DNA of 14,655 nt from Candidatus Woesearchaeota archaeon. Lineage in GTDB: Archaea > Nanobdellota > Nanobdellia > Woesearchaeales > GW2011-AR4. Where the stretch lies: positions 1 to 14,655 of the forward strand of contig JASMFO010000061.1 in NCBI GenBank assembly GCA_030751755.1, given 5' to 3'. Shown piece after piece: positions 13,938 through 14,655 of the stretch; within the stretch, counting starts at the first letter, position 1; every line of letters begins with the position of its first letter. Under the pieces are notes generated by a model that saw only the letters and a program-made list of their open reading frames with translations, ran no database searches and had not been told where the DNA came from. The position numbers and the translations under genes are program-made.

Positions 13938-13990
13938 TCTAGAGTGGAAAATATAGGTTTTAGTATATTGTTATAGATGATTTAAGATTA

Positions 13991-14000
13991 ATATTATAAA
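13991..14000 (+). promoter_or_regulatory. TATA box of dph5
   Basis: Plus strand ATATTATAAA centred about 27 bases before the dph5 ATG. No Shine-Dalgarno precedes the start, which fits leaderless translation. Confidence 0.6.
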
Positions 14001-14022
14001 CTAAACTTTATTTCTCTTTCCT

Positions 14023-14655
14023 ATGACCCTCTACTTCATAGGCATTGGCCTGAATGACGAAAAAGATATTAGCATAAAAGGCCTGGAACTAGTAAAAAAG
14101 ACAGATTTTGTTTACTTGGAGAACTATACTGCAAAAATTAATTGTAATATAAACTATTTAGAACAATTATATGGCAAAAAGATCATATTAGCAGATAGAA
14201 AATTAGTGGAAATGGATGCTGAAAAAACAATGTTGCAGCAGGCAAAGACAAATGAAGTTGCTTTCTTGGTCGTTGGGGATGTTTTTTCAGCAACAACGCA
14301 TATGGATTTGTTCTTAAGAGCCAAAAAACTGGGAATAAAAACAAGAATAATTCATAATGCATCGGTATTTACTGCAATTGGAGTTACTGGATTGCAGCTC
14401 TATAATTTTGGCAAAACTATCAGCATACCATTTTTGAATGAAAATATTGAAACACCATATGATGTTCTAGCAATGAATCAGAAAAACAATCTGCATACAC
14501 TATTCCTTCTAGATGTAAAAGAAGGCTCAAATGACAGCTTATCTGTTACTGATGCAATAAGGTATTTGTTGAAAGTAGAGATGAAAAGAAACGAAAAAAT
14601 CTTTACTGGCAGCACATTATGCATTGGCTGTACTAAATTAGGCTCTTTAGACCAA
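14023..14655 (+). CDS. dph5: Diphthine synthase (partial, runs off window end)
   Basis: The first 211 residues of a protein usually about 260 long; the 3' end is outside the window and no stop is reached. Dph5 is a SAM-dependent methyltransferase of the tetrapyrrole methylase fold that methylates the modified histidine of elongation factor 2 on the way to diphthamide. Family segments: TLYFIGIGLNDEKDISIKG (2-20), the GDxxSATTHMDL SAM-binding stretch (85-96), IIHNASVFTAIGVTGLQLYNFGKTISIPF (109-137). Residues 87-88 are Val-Phe where most homologues have Pro-Leu. The ATG is chosen from the family start and the TATA box 27 bases upstream. It is divergent from ftsZ and confirms an archaeal source. 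Confidence 0.95.
   Translation, partial: MTLYFIGIGLNDEKDISIKGLELVKKTDFVYLENYTAKINCNINYLEQLYGKKIILADRKLVEMDAEKTMLQQAKTNEVAFLVVGDVFSATTHMDLFLRAKKLGIKTRIIHNASVFTAIGVTGLQLYNFGKTISIPFLNENIETPYDVLAMNQKNNLHTLFLLDVKEGSNDSLSVTDAIRYLLKVEMKRNEKIFTGSTLCIGCTKLGSLDQ

Larger units (their letters stand above)
13640..14022. other. Gene-free divergent region between ftsZ and dph5
   Basis: 383 bases of very AT-rich sequence with no plausible gene or tRNA on either strand. It holds the two divergent promoters, three CGCCAA-centred hairpin repeats (13751-13767, 13834-13853, 13863-13884) and the palindrome at 13924-13937. Such density of dyads upstream of ftsZ suggests a regulatory region; a replication-related role cannot be excluded but no Orc1/Cdc6 gene or recognisable ORB element is present. 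Confidence 0.6.

Overview
The window is AT-rich archaeal DNA. The evidence is the gene complement: archaeal-type ribosomal proteins (including eL18, which bacteria lack), RNA polymerase subunits D and N, an archaeal ATP-dependent DNA ligase, diphthine synthase and FtsZ, together with TATA boxes placed 24-30 bases before start codons. A compact genome, FtsZ-based division, a bacterial-type leucyl-tRNA synthetase and a lineage-type multi-domain nucleotidyltransferase/HEPN protein suggest a DPANN archaeon (Woesearchaeota/Pacearchaeota-like). That placement is an inference and was not tested by phylogeny.

Layout. Positions 15-3624 (minus) carry leuS followed by a ketopantoate reductase gene. Positions 3664-7681 (minus) hold the archaeal alpha-type operon, transcribed in the order rps13, rps4, rps11, rpoD, rpl18e, rpl13, rps9, rpoN. 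It has a TATA box and a striking inverted repeat in front of rps13. Positions 7855-9732 (minus) encode a 625-residue protein that appears to join two nucleotidyltransferase folds, two HEPN-like helical domains and an orphan C-terminal domain. Positions 9854-11608 (minus) encode the DNA ligase. A divergent promoter region separates it from a plus-strand nitroreductase at 11708-12370. ftsZ lies at 12563-13639 (minus), converging on the nitroreductase, and is followed by an unusual string of three hairpins with T-tracts. A gene-free 383-base region (13640-14022) with repeated CGCCAA hairpins and a 14-base palindrome separates ftsZ from a divergent, truncated dph5 that runs off the window end.

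How the genes work together. Most of the window is information processing: translation (ribosomal proteins, LeuRS, Dph5, which modifies elongation factor 2), transcription (RpoD, RpoN) and DNA joining (ligase), plus cell division (FtsZ) and CoA precursor synthesis (ketopantoate reductase). Genes at the head of a transcript tend to have a TATA box placed for a leaderless mRNA, while some operon-internal genes carry Shine-Dalgarno sequences.

The strongest candidates for something undescribed are the single-chain nucleotidyltransferase-HEPN protein, in which one copy of each duplicated domain looks inactive; the GCAA-loop hairpin array behind ftsZ; and the CGCCAA repeat array between ftsZ and dph5.
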